DNA of 11,553 nucleotides from Pirellulales bacterium (GCA_025924495.1 JAICIG010000253.1:1-11553), one strand, 5' to 3'. Numbered from the stretch's first letter, positions 1-6,501 are shown. Made by a program: numbers and translations. Notes: generated by a model not told the origin, from the letters alone.

Positions 1-907
1 TCATAACTTCAGCCGGCATCGTGTAATTCAAGTTCACCGGAATCCGTCCGGCCAGCGGGAGCGCTGCGTTCGCCAGCGCCCCGCCCACGGAAGGCGGCAG
101 CAACACGCCAACGAACTTTTCGTCCGCGGCAAGCACTTCGCGGTTCAGGAGTCGCCGTACGATCAGGCTTCGCAGCAGCACTTCGTTGCCGGTCAGCTCC
201 TGATTGGCGGTATCGGCCAGTTTCGGACGCCTTCCGGCGCGCCGGCAAGCTCGCAGCATCGCGCGCGGCAGAATCGTGGGACGCGTCTCACGTTGTTCCA
301 AGGCTTGGGCTCCCAGTTCCGCGACCGCCAGGCGGACCGTTTCCACGCCGTCGACCAGATTGATAGGCCGACCAAAGTAGACCGACACCGGATAACGCCA
401 GCGCCGCGGTAGTTTCCAAAAGAACTTCCCTCCTGCGAAGCTAAAGATACTGCCCCAGAGTTCGTCGAGGTAGACCGGAATTACCGGAGTCGACGCCTCG
501 CCGGCCAGCGCCATCAGTCCGCGTTTGAAGCCCATGAGCTGGCCCGTGCGTGTGATTCCGCCCTCGGGGAAGATGCAGACCAGTTCGCCGGCCGCGATTG
601 CCGCGCGAGCCGTGCGCAGCGCGTCGGCGAGCGATTTCGGCTTAGCGTTCATCGGAATGACGCCGGCCAACCGGGTCAGCGGACGGACCCACTTGTTCTC
701 GACCAGATCGGCTCGGGCCAGCATGCGAATCCGGCGCGGAGACGCCAGGTGCAGCACCAGCCCATCGAGCCAGGAAACATGGTTCGAGACCAGCAGTGCG
801 CCGCCTGTTGCCGGCAAATGTTCCACGCCCGCGACCCGCAGCCGATAAAAAACGCGGAAGATCAGCCTTAACAGAGTTCGAACGCAGCGATAAGTCAGTA
901 ACAGCAC
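1..907 (-). CDS. Aas-like acyltransferase / acyl-activating fusion protein, N-terminal part (partial at window edge)
   Basis: About 302 residues are visible and the frame runs off the window start. Residues about 25-200 are a PlsC/LPLAT glycerophospholipid acyltransferase domain: NHVSWLD (42-48) fits the catalytic NHxxxxD motif, GVIP (82-85) block II, FPEGG (113-117) block III, and VIPVYL (142-147) block IV. After a helical linker, residues about 240-302 end in GRIPVNLNYT, which matches the start of an AMP-binding (acyl-CoA/acyl-ACP synthetase) domain. This order is that of E. coli Aas, which re-acylates lysophosphatidylethanolamine at the inner membrane. The frame is open upstream only to a stop at 1043-1045, so no MFS domain is fused in front. 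There is no in-frame ATG. I chose GTG at 907 because it just precedes the amphipathic segment before the PlsC domain; GTG at 1027 or a TTG are alternatives. No clear Shine-Dalgarno site is visible. The domain call is firm; the start and exact substrate are not. Confidence 0.85.
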   Translation of the reverse strand, partial: MLLLTYRCVRTLLRLIFRVFYRLRVAGVEHLPATGGALLVSNHVSWLDGLVLHLASPRRIRMLARADLVENKWVRPLTRLAGVIPMNAKPKSLADALRTARAAIAAGELVCIFPEGGITRTGQLMGFKRGLMALAGEASTPVIPVYLDELWGSIFSFAGGKFFWKLPRRWRYPVSVYFGRPINLVDGVETVRLAVAELGAQALEQRETRPTILPRAMLRACRRAGRRPKLADTANQELTGNEVLLRSLIVRRLLNREVLAADEKFVGVLLPPSVGGALANAALPLAGRIPVNLNYTMPAEVM

Positions 908-1011
908 GTTGGTTGAGATTTTGGCAGGTACGCCCCCAGGAACTGAGCCGGCATCATTTCGGCTGATCAGAGCCGTACACGGCGCCTGCGCTTGGGCTGC
1001 CAAAACTCGCC

Positions 1012-1041
1012 TTGTCCGCTTCGTCACCGGCGGGATACATT
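1012..1041 (+). promoter_or_regulatory. Candidate sigma70-type promoter for the 1084 gene
   Basis: TTGTCC at 1012-1017 and TACATT at 1036-1041 are separated by 18 bases. This would place the transcription start near 1048 and give a leader of about 36 bases that includes the Shine-Dalgarno site at 1071-1077. The -35 hexamer and spacer length are the same as those proposed for the promoter at 6286-6315. Promoter calls by eye in GC-rich DNA are weak evidence. Confidence 0.4.
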
Positions 1042-1070
1042 TCTATAAGCGGAGACGTCAAGAAATGCAA

Positions 1071-1077
1071 AAAGGAG
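1071..1077 (+). promoter_or_regulatory. Shine-Dalgarno site that fixes the 1084 start
   Basis: AAAGGAG ends 6 bases before the ATG at 1084. It supports that ATG over the upstream in-frame ATG at 1012, which lies inside the proposed promoter. Confidence 0.7.
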
Positions 1078-1083
1078 TCTTGC

Positions 1084-1395
1084 ATGGGCCGGCTGGCAAT
1101 CTTTCTGTTGGGCGCAATAGTTGGCGGCGGGCTGGTTTACGGCTCAGAGCGATACCACGTCTTGCGGACAAATCAAGGCATTGAAACGGTGCCCAAGCTT
1201 TCCGCGTCCTTCAGCGAAACCTACGTCGACGTGCGTAATTTCAACGCGACCGACTGGGCCGATCATCAGGGTCTGGCGGCCGATGTGCTGCGGGCAGGCA
1301 AAGAATACCTTATCAAAGACGCCGTCGTCGATCAGGTCCGGCAGAAAGTGGATGGACTGCTGAAAGAATTCGGGCCAGCCGCGCCCGGCTCTTGA
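1084..1395 (+). CDS. Small membrane-anchored protein of unknown function
   Basis: This is a 103-residue protein that I do not recognise. Residues about 4-20 (AIFLLGAIVGGGLVYG) form one hydrophobic, glycine-rich N-terminal helix, either an uncleaved signal anchor or a single membrane segment. The rest is a soluble region of about 80 residues with acidic and aromatic positions (SETYVDVRNFNATDWADH, 43-60) and a predicted amphipathic helix near the end (KDAVVDQVRQKVDGLLKEF, 78-96). The likely topology is an N-terminal anchor with the body outside the cytoplasm. The start is fixed by a good Shine-Dalgarno site 6 bases upstream. It is divergent from the Aas-like gene, and the two probably share the 908-1083 control region. 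Confidence 0.75.
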   Translation: MGRLAIFLLGAIVGGGLVYGSERYHVLRTNQGIETVPKLSASFSETYVDVRNFNATDWADHQGLAADVLRAGKEYLIKDAVVDQVRQKVDGLLKEFGPAAPGS

Positions 1396-1721
1396 TGAGC
1401 ATTTAGTACAGCGGCCGATTGCTCGACTCGCTCGCCGCCAGGCGAAGGCGGCCCATCACCGGCGCTGGAACGGACGTCGTTAGCTCTCTCCCAAAGCCTA
1501 CCACGCGTCCGATCGGCAACCTCGGTTCGCCGTTGGTTCCGGCAGCCTGCACACAATCGCTACGTTGGGCGCGAAACTGAAGCTAGCCAATCCGCCGCTC
1601 GATAACGAAGGCTGCAGGGGGGACTGAAACCCGTTTGATCGCCATGGCTGCGGACCCTGTCGCGCCGCTTGCGATGGTCCTTGGCTTGATAGGGCGTAAT
1701 CGCGCTGCGATCTGCGACGAC

Positions 1722-1765
1722 CTTCCGGGCCCCGTGTTCCCTTCCGGCCCCATGTTTTCTTCCGG
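1722..1765 (+). repeat. Three phased CTTCCGG direct repeats before the 1782 start
   Basis: CTTCCGG occurs at 1722-1728, 1741-1747 and 1759-1765, spaced 19 and 18 bases apart, with part of the downstream sequence also repeated (GCCCC[G/A]TGTT). The last copy ends one base before the AAGGAGG site. Possible readings are an operator or leader element, or a coding repeat (SGPMF-like) if translation began at 1635. Confidence 0.5.
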
Positions 1766-1766
1766 C

Positions 1767-1773
1767 AAGGAGG
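1767..1773 (+). promoter_or_regulatory. Strong Shine-Dalgarno site selecting a GTG start at 1782
   Basis: AAGGAGG ends 8 bases before GTG at 1782. This is the best ribosome binding site in the window and decides the start in favour of GTG 1782 over the in-frame ATG at 1635. Confidence 0.75.
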
Positions 1774-1781
1774 AGCCCAGC

Positions 1782-2069
1782 GTGGAATTCAACCGCAATC
1801 ACTATTTCCTAGCGGGGGTCGTGCTGCTGCTCGTGGGCATTCAGCTCCGCATGGTAGATGCGTTCGTGTTGAACGAAGGCGCCACCCGCTTCCTGTCTCA
1901 GCAGGCGGGCGGAGCGACAAGCACTGCGGCTGCGATTTTGCCCGCCATCGGCCCTACGCCGCGCAAAACCGTGCGGCCGCCCGAGTGGCTAGGATGGGCT
2001 TTGATGTCCGTTGGCTCGGTGTTGATTCTCCACAGCCTGGCGATGAAAGGGCCGGGCGGAGACCACTAG
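1782..2069 (+). CDS. Small two-helix membrane protein, unknown function
   Basis: This is a 95-residue protein beginning (V/M)EFNRNHYFLAGVVLLL. Two hydrophobic segments are visible: residues about 8-22 (FLAGVVLLLVGIQL) and about 70-86 (LGWALMSVGSVLILHSL). Between them is a stretch with MVDAFVLNEGATRFLS (24-39) followed by an Ala/Pro-rich linker. The segment LRMVDAFVLNE reads like a conserved family signature that I associate with uncharacterised planctomycete proteins, but this is memory, not a search. The GTG start is set by the AAGGAGG site. A hairpin topology with both ends on the same side of the inner membrane is likely. It stands alone, 52 bases before the convergent gene's stop. Confidence 0.75.
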   Translation: MEFNRNHYFLAGVVLLLVGIQLRMVDAFVLNEGATRFLSQQAGGATSTAAAILPAIGPTPRKTVRPPEWLGWALMSVGSVLILHSLAMKGPGGDH

Positions 2070-2121
2070 CGGTTTGTTCAACGTTTGAATCGGCCGTTAC
2101 GGTTTAATGTTCGCCCGGGCG

Positions 2122-3039
2122 TTACCAATCTCGCTGTTCGCTACGGCCGCGATACGTGCGCTCATTCGGGAAGAACCGAGACCCGGTTGTTTGTTGCAGC
2201 CGGTCTCGCAAGCCGTTGTAGCGACGCAGCCGAATGGCGCCCGTCGTCGCATCGAACATGCCCTGCCCTGGCGCGGTCAACCTCACGTGGACAAGTGCAT
2301 ACGGACTCAAATCATTGCGGAAGTCGGGCGAGACGGCTTGAAAGGGGAGGCGAAACCTCGCGCCGTTGGGGGTAATTTGCGCCGCCTCGAGCTTTACCAC
2401 CCAGTGGCCGAGCAAGCGGTAATCTTGTCCGCGCGTGGGAGATCCCGACTGATCGCCGAACAGATCGACTTCTAACGTTCCCTCGGCAATCGTCAGGCAT
2501 CCTTCGCCGTCGAGCGGCAGCACGTCGAGAATGATGCCGTCGCTGTCGGCGCCCCAAGTCCAGGACCCGATGGTCGCGTCTACCTGCAGCGATTGAACGG
2601 GAGGCATGGGCGAATATTGGCCTAGATCTATTTCCGCGTCGTCGGCTGATGTAGCGACCGCGGCGGCTTCGCGCTTGGTAGAATCCTGCCGAGCCGCCGC
2701 ATCCCCATGAATGGTCCGCGGCCGAACCGACATTAGTTCATCAATCGCCGCAAAGAGTTCGTCGCGGCTGAGCGTTTGCTCGCCTCGCTGCGCGTCAATG
2801 ACCGCTTCCCGATCGACGGGGCGAAGAACGCTGACGCCGCCCTGGTCGACGCGCAGCCACAGTCGGCGCTGGGTTGTGCGCGCATCTATCGCTCCCCTAA
2901 AGGTCCTTCCGCTGGCGGCCCGCACGGAAACGATCTCGCCCTCAGCCGCCTGCACCAGGACAGGCGCGAGTGCAAACGCCAGCATCGCGAGACCTGCTGC
3001 GGTCTGCCAGATTCGTTGGTTCGAGAGGCGGAGGAACAT
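2122..3039 (-). CDS. Exported protein of unknown function, probably beta-rich
   Basis: This is a 305-residue protein. The N-terminus is a signal peptide: a basic start (MFLRLSNQR), a hydrophobic core (AAGLAMLAFALAPVLV, 14-29) and probable cleavage after VQA (29-31). Residues about 34-84 (GEIVSVRAASGRTFRGAI... RPVDREAVID) resemble a short SH3/Sm-like beta barrel. Residues 85-140 are acidic/alanine-rich linker. Residues about 150-275 look like a beta-sandwich (SLQVDATIGSWTWGADSDG, VEVDLFGD-like and LGHWVVKLEAAQI segments). The C-terminus is Arg-rich (RRYNGLRDRLQ... RTYRGRS). ATG 3039 was chosen because it puts the signal peptide at the very start; the frame is open back to an ATG at 3096. No Shine-Dalgarno site is visible. 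It is divergent from the exported protein at 3397. The organisation suits a planctomycete periplasmic or surface protein; no function can be assigned. Confidence 0.8.
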   Translation of the reverse strand: MFLRLSNQRIWQTAAGLAMLAFALAPVLVQAAEGEIVSVRAASGRTFRGAIDARTTQRRLWLRVDQGGVSVLRPVDREAVIDAQRGEQTLSRDELFAAIDELMSVRPRTIHGDAAARQDSTKREAAAVATSADDAEIDLGQYSPMPPVQSLQVDATIGSWTWGADSDGIILDVLPLDGEGCLTIAEGTLEVDLFGDQSGSPTRGQDYRLLGHWVVKLEAAQITPNGARFRLPFQAVSPDFRNDLSPYALVHVRLTAPGQGMFDATTGAIRLRRYNGLRDRLQQTTGSRFFPNERTYRGRSEQRDW

Positions 3040-3396
3040 GAATTCGCGTGACAACTGCAAAACGCCCAGGCTCAACATCCTCAAGGGGCCGGGCATAATG
3101 ACCGCCCATTCCCACCGTGGATCGCAAGCGGCGTACCATTGCCGAGGGGCTCAGCGCAACGAGGCGCCCAAGCGACGGCGTCGAAATCACTTGCGGCGCA
3201 ATGCGCCTCTCCCGGGCACGAAAGCCAGCCCGGCGTCACGGTTGCCTGCTCGCCACACGGTTGATTTCCGGCAACATCCGAAAGGGTGTCGCGTGTTCCG
3301 AATATGCCGGGGCGGCGGATTCTTTCGGTCTTGGACTGGCGAAGTGTCGAAGACAGAACAGGGCCATTAGCGATAGCGAACGAACGGAGCCCGGGA
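3040..3396. other. Divergent intergenic region between two exported-protein genes
   Basis: This region of 357 bases presumably holds the promoters of both flanking genes. No pair of -35/-10 hexamers with a 16-18 base spacer was convincing on either strand. Open frames exist on both strands, as expected in GC-rich DNA, but their translations are Arg/Ala-rich and show no domain, signal peptide or ribosome binding site. Confidence 0.4.
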
Positions 3397-3903
3397 ATGT
3401 CGCGGCGCAGCTTTCTGCCGAGCGTTTCGAGCGGCGCGGTCTGGCGTAACTCTGCCGCCTGGCTCTGTCTGGCGTGCGGCGCAGGAACCACAGGCCTCGG
3501 CGTCATGTGGGCCCAGGCGCCCTCTCAGCCGCAAACGTCAGCGGCTTCCAGCGCCAAAGTCCGCGTTCCGCAGGCAGGAACCGAAGCCATCGTTGGCAGC
3601 ACGGCGACAGACTCTGACGATTCGGGGCAGTTACGGCGTGAAGGCACTCACCTGCGCGATGAGCGAGGCCGCTTTCAACTGAACGGCACTCGTGTAATTT
3701 TTGCCCCGGCTGAAGGCAACGCGAGGTACATCGGGCTGGAAAACCTCAATCTGCAACGAATTTCGGAGATCGTCGGCGGCGATCTCGACGCCGCCGAATG
3801 GACCGTCAGCGGACTGGTTACGGAATATCAGGGCACAAACTATCTGTTGGTTACCCGGGCGACCAAGAGCGCCTCGGGATCGGGTCGCCGGCGCGGCTTC
3901 TAA
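3397..3903 (+). CDS. Exported protein with a small beta-rich C-terminal domain, possible Tat substrate
   Basis: This is a 168-residue protein. The N-terminus MSRRSFLP fits the twin-arginine motif S-R-R-x-F-L, followed by a hydrophobic stretch (AAWLCLACGAGTTGLGVMW, 20-38) and an A-Q-A site (39-41), so Tat export is possible, although the RR pair lies unusually far from the hydrophobic core. Residues 42-80 are Ser/Ala/Thr-rich linker. Residues about 88-157 form the conserved-looking domain: RGRFQLNGTRVIFAP, then YIGLENLNLQRI, then EWTVSGLVTEYQGTNYLLVTRA. The alternation of hydrophobic residues and the G-x-V-T-E-Y-x-G-x-N-Y-L-L-V ending suggest a small OB-fold-like barrel, and I associate this ending with uncharacterised planctomycete proteins (memory only). 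ATG 3397 has a weak GGAG-like site upstream (3387-3389) and places the RR motif at the start. Function unknown. Confidence 0.75.
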   Translation: MSRRSFLPSVSSGAVWRNSAAWLCLACGAGTTGLGVMWAQAPSQPQTSAASSAKVRVPQAGTEAIVGSTATDSDDSGQLRREGTHLRDERGRFQLNGTRVIFAPAEGNARYIGLENLNLQRISEIVGGDLDAAEWTVSGLVTEYQGTNYLLVTRATKSASGSGRRRGF

Positions 3904-3942
3904 AGCCGACGACCTGTTGGCGCCGACGCATCGCCGCGGCGC

Positions 3943-3970
3943 TTGACAGTGGCTCTAGTCAGAATATCAT
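3943..3970 (+). promoter_or_regulatory. Sigma70-type promoter for the STAS/ATPase operon
   Basis: A perfect TTGACA (3943-3948) and TATCAT (3965-3970) are separated by 16 bases, 39 bases after the stop of the exported-protein gene. The transcription start would be near 3977, giving a leader of about 90 bases before the ATG at 4066. This is one of the two strongest promoters in the window. Confidence 0.65.
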
Positions 3971-4065
3971 GGCGGAAAACACTTTCCGACCTATGGACCG
4001 GGGCTTCAGCCGGTTCGCCGTTCCGCCCGGTTTTCATCTTCTTCAATTCTCCGGAGTTTGCGTTC

Positions 4066-4419
4066 ATGGCTGCACATCGGCGGCTGGAAGTTTCCGAGGT
4101 GGGCGACATCACCGTAGTGCGGTTCGTGGACCGCAAGATTCTGGACGAGGCCAGCATCCAGGAGCTGGGCCAAGAACTGTTCATGCTGGTGGAGACCGAG
4201 AAGCGGAAGAAGTTGTTGCTTAACTTTTCCAAAGTCGATTTTCTCTCGAGCGCCGCCCTCGGCAAGTTGATCACGCTGGACAAGAAGGTCAAGGCGCAAT
4301 CCGGCAAGCTGAAATTCAGCAACATTCGCCCGGAAATCTATGAAGTCTTCGCCATCACCAAGTTGAATAAGCTGTTCGACATCAAAGACGACGAAGCCGA
4401 TGCCTTGGCCGCGTTCTAG
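4066..4419 (+). CDS. STAS-domain anti-sigma factor antagonist (SpoIIAA/RsbV type)
   Basis: This is a 117-residue single STAS domain, the usual length for the family. It starts RLEVSEVGDITVVRFVDRKILDE (6-28), with the phosphoacceptor loop VDFLSSAALGKLI (57-69). By alignment to SpoIIAA (D-S-S-G-L-G), Ser62 is the likely phosphorylated serine, although the preceding Asp is replaced by Ser61. In the family, the unphosphorylated form binds the ATPase partner and releases its target; phosphorylation by the partner reverses this. The partner gene follows 32 bases downstream in the same direction. GGAG at 4053-4056, 9 bases before the ATG, supports the start; the frame is open upstream to 3943, but that part is leader. 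A cytoplasmic protein; the function is confident at family level. Confidence 0.9.
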   Translation: MAAHRRLEVSEVGDITVVRFVDRKILDEASIQELGQELFMLVETEKRKKLLLNFSKVDFLSSAALGKLITLDKKVKAQSGKLKFSNIRPEIYEVFAITKLNKLFDIKDDEADALAAF

Positions 4420-4451
4420 CGGACATAATCTTCTTCCCGCGGCGGACGACT

Positions 4452-4883
4452 ATGTCAGAGCACCTTTGGACCTGGAGGACGGAGCAGTTCATCCCCAGCG
4501 AAACGGGCGCTGGACAACGGGTTTTAGAAGACGTCTTGGGGCAATTGGCTGCGCAGCAGTGGGGCGAACATGAACTGCACGGCGTTCATCTGGCGCTGGA
4601 AGAAGCGCTGGTCAATGCCATCCGTCATGGGAACCGCTCCGACAAGAACAAACGCGTTCATGTAGAGTGCAAGCTTTCTCCCTCGCGCCTCTGGGTGCAA
4701 ATTCAAGACGAGGGCCCGGGCTTTAATCCCGAGGAGGTGCCCGATCCCACCTCGCCAGATCGCTTGGAAGTCCCTTCCGGCCGCGGGATCATGTTGATGC
4801 GCGCCTTTATGTCGCGCGTGGAATACAACGACGTCGGCAACTGCGTCGTCATGGAGAAAGAGCGGAAGGCCCAGCATACCTGA
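4452..4883 (+). CDS. Anti-sigma regulatory factor, GHKL serine-protein kinase (RsbW/SpoIIAB type)
   Basis: This is a 143-residue protein, close to the usual family length. The GHKL ATPase boxes are present in order: the N box LEEALVNAIRHGN (49-61) with Glu50/Glu51 and Asn55, the G1 box DEGPGFNPEEVPDP (86-99) with Asp86, and the G2 box SGRGIMLMRAFM (109-120). In this family the protein binds and inhibits a sigma factor or another output and phosphorylates the STAS antagonist. It follows the STAS gene by 32 bases under the promoter at 3943-3970, forming a complete two-part partner switch. No sigma factor gene and no PP2C phosphatase lie in the window, so the output is unknown and could be encoded elsewhere. 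The start ATG at 4452 has no strong Shine-Dalgarno site; translational coupling is possible. Confidence 0.92.
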   Translation: MSEHLWTWRTEQFIPSETGAGQRVLEDVLGQLAAQQWGEHELHGVHLALEEALVNAIRHGNRSDKNKRVHVECKLSPSRLWVQIQDEGPGFNPEEVPDPTSPDRLEVPSGRGIMLMRAFMSRVEYNDVGNCVVMEKERKAQHT

Positions 4884-4972
4884 GCGTTGATAGCGGCCGG
4901 CGGCGTAGGGCAACTGCCTCATGTCGCCCGCTTTTCGCCCTCGCCGCCAGAGCTTTCCGTCGGCATGACGCC

Positions 4973-5001
4973 TTGCCCTTCGGCCACCGATGAATTACTA
5001 T
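4973..5001 (+). promoter_or_regulatory. Promoter of the tRNA-Asn gene
   Basis: TTGCCC (4973-4978) and TACTAT (4996-5001) have the optimal 17-base spacer. The expected start near 5008 is about 6 bases ahead of the mature tRNA 5' end, as expected for a short 5' trailer removed by RNase P. Confidence 0.65.
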
Positions 5002-5013
5002 GGCGGTCTACTT

Positions 5014-5086
<73 letters not shown>

Positions 5087-5134
5087 CTCCTTTTGCTGCT
5101 GCGAAACCGGCCAACCCACGGGTTAACGCAAACG

Positions 5135-5161
5135 GCCGAGAGCAACCGCTCTCGGCTTTTT
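5135..5161 (+). terminator. Intrinsic terminator after tRNA-Asn
   Basis: A perfect 8-bp stem, GCCGAGAG (5135-5142) with CTCTCGGC (5149-5156), and a 6-base loop are followed directly by TTTTT (5157-5161). The flanks can also pair (GCAAA at 5128-5132 with TTTGC at 5159-5163), so it could work on both strands. It lies 48 bases after the tRNA. Confidence 0.9.
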
Positions 5162-5437
5162 GCGTTGATCCCCTTTCCTACAACGACTTTCGGCGATTTT
5201 CCCCTCCCGCCCCGAACTCTCTAGTTCGAGACAGAAAAACCAGGGTCCGAAAGGAACGATGGCCGATGTCGCAATTTCGGGCCAAAACTCTCTGACTCTC
5301 TGGTCGGCGCCGGCGAGCGAGTTAACAGACCGGTTCCTTCCGGGGGCCTGCTTTTCGAGTATCGAACTTTTGGGCGATTGCCGGGCCAACTACATTCGGC
5401 GGCCGAGTTGTCAAAGGCCGGCGGTTAGAATGGCGGC
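5162..5437. other. Intergenic region between the terminator and the microprotein array
   Basis: No convincing gene is present in these 276 bases. A perfect hairpin CGAACT (5213-5218)/AGTTCG (5223-5228) with a 4-base loop is present. An ATG at 5259 preceded by AAGGA opens a frame running to 5516, but it overlaps the 5438 gene in another frame, and its translation is not protein-like. Confidence 0.4.
5426..5431 (+). promoter_or_regulatory. -10 element TAGAAT abutting the 5438 start
   Basis: TAGAAT ends exactly 6 bases before the ATG at 5438, which would put the transcription start at the A of the start codon. No -35 box at 16-18 bases is visible (TTGTCA at 5408 is only 12 away). It is listed because the same geometry recurs before other genes in the array. 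Confidence 0.45.
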
Positions 5438-5779
5438 ATGGATGAGAACCCATACAAAGCGCCTGGTGGAGAGGCTGAGTCGGCACAGCAAACCGGCGGC
5501 AAGCGACGCTGGTTAGCGCTGTTATTCGCGACGCCGTGTCTTCTGGTCGCAGCATTCTTCCTAATTGCGGTCTCTATGGGTACTGTTGAGCTGATTTCAA
5601 GCCCGGAATTCATCTCGGCGCACTGGGGCGAAGTAGTCACCTTCTTTCTCTTCTATTCAACCAATGCGGTGATGTGGGCAGCAACGGCATGGGCGGTTTG
5701 GAAGGGTTACAGCCGTGCGTTAATTGCGGCTCTATTGGTCGAGCTAATCATCGTTGCGATGATGACCGTTCTCGGCTAA
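5438..5779 (+). CDS. NPY-start membrane protein, unknown function (array member 1)
   Basis: This is a 113-residue protein starting MDENPYKAPGGE, a planctomycete-style N-terminal ENPYxxP tag, then a Gly/Gln linker with KRR (22-24). Three hydrophobic segments follow at about 25-46 (WLALLFATPCLLVAAFFLIAV), 66-87 (VVTFFLFYSTNAVMWAATAWAV) and 92-112 (ALIAALLVELIIVAMMTVL). By the positive-inside rule, the basic N-terminus faces the cytoplasm. There is no Shine-Dalgarno site; a TAGAAT hexamer lies 6 bases upstream. A second gene with the same start motif lies at 7350. By eye it is lower in GC than the flanking enzyme genes. No function can be assigned. Confidence 0.75.
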   Translation: MDENPYKAPGGEAESAQQTGGKRRWLALLFATPCLLVAAFFLIAVSMGTVELISSPEFISAHWGEVVTFFLFYSTNAVMWAATAWAVWKGYSRALIAALLVELIIVAMMTVLG

Positions 5780-5849
5780 TGCGGCGGGGCACGCAACGCT
5801 AGCCCGCTACCGATTGAATCCGAAGTTCCCTTTAGATGGCCGGATTTGC

Positions 5850-5855
5850 TAGACT
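5850..5855 (+). promoter_or_regulatory. -10 element TAGACT abutting the 5863 start
   Basis: TAGACT ends 7 bases before the ATG at 5863, the same geometry as at 5426 and 6310. A weak TTCCCT lies 18 bases upstream (5826-5831). It supports ATG 5863 over the in-frame ATG at 5836, which lies upstream of this element. Confidence 0.4.
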
Positions 5856-5862
5856 GCTGCGC

Positions 5863-6111
5863 ATGGACCGCAACGCCGCAAGCCGCAGTCGATCAGGGCC
5901 AGCGATTGCCGCCCTGCTATTAGTCGGCCTACTCTTCGCATACCCGCTAAGCCTTGGTCCGGCGGTACTCATCCACCACCGGCTGCAACCATCGCCTTGG
6001 GCGGATAAGATAGAGAAATTCTATGCGCCGCTCGAGAATCTTCCGGAAGCCATGAAGGCGCCGCTGGAATGGTGGGCCAGGCTATGGGAAATAGGCGCCG
6101 ACGGTCCTTAG
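5863..6111 (+). CDS. Small one-helix membrane protein, unknown function (array member 2)
   Basis: This is an 82-residue protein. A basic N-terminus (MDRNAASRSRS) is followed by a hydrophobic segment at about 13-35 (PAIAALLLVGLLFAYPLSLGPAV), and then an external or periplasmic tail rich in Trp and Pro (SPWADKIEKFYAPLENLP, APLEWWARLWEI). The pattern YPLSLGP followed by FYAPL and a Trp-rich end is one I associate with uncharacterised planctomycete proteins, without search support. The start is ATG 5863 rather than 5836 because of the -10-like hexamer between them. There is no Shine-Dalgarno site. It follows the 5438 gene by 83 bases. Confidence 0.65.
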   Translation: MDRNAASRSRSGPAIAALLLVGLLFAYPLSLGPAVLIHHRLQPSPWADKIEKFYAPLENLPEAMKAPLEWWARLWEIGADGP

Positions 6112-6285
6112 CGGCAGTCGGCAAGCGGGATGCCAAAAAGAGGAAACCGATTGGGCGCCATGGAGTGGCAGCCGAAAGTCTAAGCGGCGCTCTCGGCATG
6201 AAACGTCGCTCGCGCCGGGCAGGCAACCGCAACCCATCCCGCGCAAAAAGAAAACCTCCAAGTAAGCGTTGCGCGGCAGTCTAGT

Positions 6286-6315
6286 TTGTCCGGCCCGAGA
6301 GCGGCCCGATACAAT
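6286..6315 (+). promoter_or_regulatory. Promoter abutting the 6322 start (leaderless geometry)
   Basis: TTGTCC (6286-6291) and TACAAT (6310-6315) are separated by 18 bases, and the ATG begins 6 bases after the -10. The predicted start of transcription coincides with the A of ATG 6322 within a base or so. Confidence 0.6.
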
Positions 6316-6321
6316 AGCCCC

Positions 6322-6498
6322 ATGCCCCGCCGATTTCAGTTCAGCTTAGGATGCCTGTTTTGGCTGACGGCCGCAGTCGCCGTTGGGCTCTTGAATTCTC
6401 GGCTCTTTGCCCCGCATGTCGACCGAGATTTGGCCTGGGCATTGTGGGTTCCGCTGGCTATCTGGGGCGCCGCCCTGCCTCGCGCGACAGTGGATTAG
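6322..6498 (+). CDS. RRFQFSL-start membrane microprotein (array member 3)
   Basis: This is a 58-residue protein starting MPRRFQFSLGCLFWLT. The basic-aromatic start runs directly into a hydrophobic segment (about 9-24), and a second hydrophobic stretch spans about 38-53 (LAWALWVPLAIWGAALP). The first 26 bases are identical to those of the gene at 6853, and a third, truncated copy is at 7598. The stop is 3 bases before the RPQFSIRTLLW gene at 6502, so the two are surely co-transcribed. There is no Shine-Dalgarno site; a full promoter ends 6 bases before the ATG. The function is unknown. The family resemblance is confined to the N-terminal motif and first helix. Confidence 0.7.
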   Translation: MPRRFQFSLGCLFWLTAAVAVGLLNSRLFAPHVDRDLAWALWVPLAIWGAALPRATVD

Positions 6499-6501
6499 CT
6501 C

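Larger units (their letters stand above)
1396..1781. other. Intergenic region without a convincing gene
   Basis: This region of 386 bases lies between two small membrane-protein genes. It holds a GC-rich hairpin, GCCGCC (1434-1439) with GGCGGC (1447-1452) and a 7-base loop, but no T-tract follows, so it is at best a weak terminator for the 1084 gene. Near the right end are three short repeats (listed separately). The frame of the downstream gene is open back to an ATG at 1635, but that extension has no Shine-Dalgarno support and a composition unlike the mature protein. Confidence 0.5.

Noticed and set aside
1434..1452. GC-rich hairpin as terminator of the 1084 gene
   Set aside because: The stem is only 6 bp and no T-run follows, so it does not meet the criteria for an intrinsic terminator.
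1635..1781. N-terminal extension of the 1782 gene from ATG 1635
   Set aside because: The AAGGAGG site points to GTG 1782, and the extension has no Shine-Dalgarno site and would place Pro/Ser-rich sequence ahead of the first membrane helix.
3117..3449. 110-codon plus-strand frame in the divergent intergenic region
   Set aside because: It runs into the start of the 3397 gene in another frame, is Arg/Ala-rich, and has no signal, domain or ribosome binding site.
5259..5516. Open frame preceded by AAGGA before the 5438 gene
   Set aside because: The AAGGA is only 3-4 bases from the ATG, the frame overlaps the 5438 gene in another frame, and the translation shows no membrane segment or motif.
6069..6284. 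Highly basic 71-codon frame (KRRSRRAGNRNPSRAKRKP)
   Set aside because: It overlaps the end of the 5863 gene, has no ribosome binding site and no -10 element like its neighbours, and its basic composition is what GC-rich noncoding DNA often gives.
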